This document shows positions 4,276-6,293 of a DNA stretch of 6,293 nt, one piece after another; position 1 is the stretch's first letter, and every line of letters begins with the position of its first letter. The stretch comes from Deltaproteobacteria bacterium (GTDB taxonomy: Bacteria > Desulfobacterota > Desulfobulbia > Desulfobulbales > BM004). The notes under the pieces were generated by a model, which did not search any database, had not been told where the DNA came from, and saw only the letters and a program-made list of their open reading frames with translations. A program made the position numbers and the translations under genes. The stretch is from positions 1-6,293 of the forward strand of contig JAFDCC010000207.1 in the NCBI GenBank assembly GCA_019312985.1, in the 5' to 3' direction.

Positions 4276-6293
4276 ATGGAGACGATGAACAGAGTCAGAA
4301 AGAATTTTGCTAAAACCACCAGTATTGTAGAGATACCGCACCTGATCGAGATGCAGCGGCTCTCGTATGAAAAATTTCTGCAGATCAACGTTGCCCCGGA
4401 CAAAAGGGAAGATGTTGGACTGCAGGGGATCTTTAACAGCATTTTCCCCATTTCCGATTTTAACGGGACCTGTTTTCTGGAGTTTGTCCGCTACAATTAC
4501 GGCGATCCCAAGTATACCGTCGAAGAATGCGTTGAACGGGGCATGACCTACGACGTACCCATCAAGATCACCGTCCGCCTCGTGACTTATGACACCGATA
4601 CGGAGACCGGGGTTCAGAATATCCGGGACATCAAGGAGCAGGAGGTTTACCTGGGCTCTGTCCCCCTCATGACAAGAGACGGCGTTTTTGTCGTCAACGG
4701 CACGGAGCGTGTCATCGTCAGCCAGCTGCAGCGCTCCCCCGGGCTCTTCTATGCCCATGACAACGGCAAGACCCACGCCAGCGGCAAACTTCTTTACTCG
4801 GCCCGGATCATCCCGGTGCGCGGCTCCTGGATAGACCTGGAGTTTGACGTCAAGGATGTTCTCTATGTCCGGATAGACCGGCGCCGCAAGTTCCATGTCA
4901 CGACGCTTTTGCGGGCTCTGGGGTACAACTCTGAAGAGTTGCTCGAGCTCTTTTACCGGACCGAGAAGATAACGGTCAGGCGCAATAAATTTAAAAAGGA
5001 GTTTGACCCGGAAAACTCTTTGGGACAGCGTGCCGCCCAGGATATAATCGGGCCGAAAAAAGAGGTCATCGTCAAGAAGAACCGGAAGATAAGCAAGGCC
5101 CTGATCCGTAAAATGCAGGAGGCCAAGATCAAGGAGTTTGCCGTCGAGCCCGAGGAACTGCTCGGCAAGTACCTTGCCCGGGACATCATCGACCCTTCTT
5201 CCGGCGAAGTTTTTGCCCAGCTTAACAGCGAAATCACCGAGTCGGTTCTGGAATCAATCATTGCGGCGAAGATAAAAAGCTTTGAGGTGCTCTTCATCGA
5301 CGGGACCCATGTCAGCGACTCGTTCCGCAAGACCCTGGCTCTTGACAAGGTGAGCGATACCGACGAGGCACTTCTCGAGATATACCGGCGGCTGCGGCCG
5401 AGCAGCCCCCCGACCGCCGAGGTCGCCACCTCCTTTTTTAACAATCTCTTTTTCAACGCGGCCACTTATGACCTTTCCGAGGTGGGCCGCTTCAAGATCA
5501 ATGCCAGGCTGAAGATCAATACCGACATCTCGATCAAGACCCTGACCAAGGAAGACATCGTCGAGTCGATCCGCTACCTCGTCCGCCTCAAGGATGAGCA
5601 GGGCAAGGTGGACGACATAGACCACCTCGGCAACCGACGCGTCCGCACCGTCGGGGAACTCGTGGAAAACCAGTACCGCATAGGTCTTGTCCGCATGGAG
5701 CGGGCTATCCGGGAACGGATGACGCTGCAGGAGGTCGAAACCCTCATGCCCCATGACCTGATAAATCCCAAGCCGATCACCTCGGCAATTAAGGAATTTT
5801 TCGGGACAAGCCAGCTTTCCCAGTTCATGGACCAGACGAACCCGCTTTCCGAGGTGACCCACAAGCGGCGGCTCAGCGCCCTCGGGCCCGGCGGCCTCTC
5901 CCGCGAGCGGGCCGGCTTCGAGGTCCGGGATGTGCATCCGACCCACTACGGCAGGATCTGCCCGGTTGAAACCCCGGAAGGGCCCAACATCGGCCTTATC
6001 GTATCCCTGGCCGCCTATGCCCGGGTCAACGAGTTCGGCTTTATCGAAACCCCGTACCGCAAGGTTATAGACCGGCAGATAACCGACGAGGTTGTCTACC
6101 TCAATGCCATGGCGGAGAAAAATGAATTGATCGCCCCGGCCAAGGTGGAACTCGACAAAGCCGGCAAGATGTCCGATGACATCCTCATGGCCCGGGAAGA
6201 GGGCGAGGTCGTCATTACCACCGGTGACCAGGTCACCTATTTTGACGTCGCCCCGAATCAGCTGGTCTCCGTGGCCACTGCCCTTATTCCCTT
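4276..6293 (+). CDS. rpoB: DNA-directed RNA polymerase subunit beta, N-terminal half (3' end outside window)
   Basis: RpoB is the beta subunit of RNA polymerase and forms one side of the active-site cleft. The 672 complete codons, about half of a typical bacterial beta subunit, are open with no frameshift. Recognisable parts include RVRKNFAKTTSIVEIPHLIE near the start, FNGTCFLEFVRYNYGDPKY, the protrusion signature FVVNGTERVIVSQLQRSPG (about 138-156), the lobe, and the fork/rifampicin region (FFGTSQLSQFMDQTNPLSEV, then HKRRLSALGPGGLSRERAGF). CPVETPEGPNIGLI follows near residues 562-575. Residues equivalent to E. coli Gln513, Asp516, His526, Arg529 and Ser531 are all wild type, so no resistance allele is seen. 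ATG 4276 is preferred (GAGGG at 4262-4266); ATG 4285 is an alternative, and an in-frame ATG at 4216 lacks a Shine-Dalgarno. Confidence 0.97.
   Translation, partial: METMNRVRKNFAKTTSIVEIPHLIEMQRLSYEKFLQINVAPDKREDVGLQGIFNSIFPISDFNGTCFLEFVRYNYGDPKYTVEECVERGMTYDVPIKITVRLVTYDTDTETGVQNIRDIKEQEVYLGSVPLMTRDGVFVVNGTERVIVSQLQRSPGLFYAHDNGKTHASGKLLYSARIIPVRGSWIDLEFDVKDVLYVRIDRRRKFHVTTLLRALGYNSEELLELFYRTEKITVRRNKFKKEFDPENSLGQRAAQDIIGPKKEVIVKKNRKISKALIRKMQEAKIKEFAVEPEELLGKYLARDIIDPSSGEVFAQLNSEITESVLESIIAAKIKSFEVLFIDGTHVSDSFRKTLALDKVSDTDEALLEIYRRLRPSSPPTAEVATSFFNNLFFNAATYDLSEVGRFKINARLKINTDISIKTLTKEDIVESIRYLVRLKDEQGKVDDIDHLGNRRVRTVGELVENQYRIGLVRMERAIRERMTLQEVETLMPHDLINPKPITSAIKEFFGTSQLSQFMDQTNPLSEVTHKRRLSALGPGGLSRERAGFEVRDVHPTHYGRICPVETPEGPNIGLIVSLAAYARVNEFGFIETPYRKVIDRQITDEVVYLNAMAEKNELIAPAKVELDKAGKMSDDILMAREEGEVVITTGDQVTYFDVAPNQLVSVATALIP

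Noticed and set aside
3952..4896. 314-codon minus-strand open frame opposite the rplL-rpoB spacer and rpoB
   Set aside because: Most of it mirrors the rpoB reading frame. The peptide shows no family motif, and the spacer part coincides with RNA hairpins.
5803..5895. Possible rifampicin-resistance substitution (Thr at the E. coli Asn518 position)
   Set aside because: All main rifampicin-contact residues are wild type. As I recall, DQTNPLSE is a common natural variant in related bacteria, so no resistance is inferred.
5254..5946. 230-codon minus-strand open frame opposite rpoB
   Set aside because: It is entirely antisense to a conserved part of rpoB, with composition typical of a complement-strand shadow.

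Overview
The window is a single co-directional block of translation and transcription genes, all on the + strand, in the order tuf (3' end), rpmG, tRNA-Trp, secE, nusG, rplK, rplA, rplJ, rplL, rpoB (5' half). This is the classic bacterial secE-nusG-rplKAJL-rpoBC cluster. The tuf-rpmG-trnW arrangement upstream, moderately high GC and the wording of RpoB and SecE suggest a Desulfobacterota-type ('deltaproteobacterial') organism. The taxon is an inference from protein flavour and gene order, not a database result.

Region by region: 1-120 is the EF-Tu C-terminus; 188-337 encodes zinc-type bL33; 345-420 is tRNA-Trp(CCA) with encoded CCA; 511-771 is SecE; 834-1364 is NusG; 1462-1887 and 1977-2687 are uL11 and uL1. 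The 318-base gap 2688-3005 holds an L10-type autoregulatory leader. It is preceded by two GC-rich hairpins and a possible 23-codon upstream reading frame with a good Shine-Dalgarno. Then follow uL10 (3006-3533, GTG start) and bL12 (3573-3959). The 316-base gap 3960-4275 holds four stem-loops, the last resembling an intrinsic terminator/attenuator, and a candidate internal promoter for rpoB. RpoB starts at 4276 and runs off the window at 6293 with an intact frame.

The genes act together: SecE and NusG serve protein export and transcription elongation, uL11, uL1, uL10 and bL12 build the L1 stalk and the GTPase-associated stalk, and RpoB is the polymerase catalytic subunit. The two long gaps are where differential control would be expected, because bL12 is needed in excess over uL10 and ribosomal proteins in excess over polymerase.

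No mobile element, CRISPR array, defence gene or unknown protein-coding gene was found. The coding content is ordinary housekeeping. The points worth a second look are in the two leader/attenuator regions.
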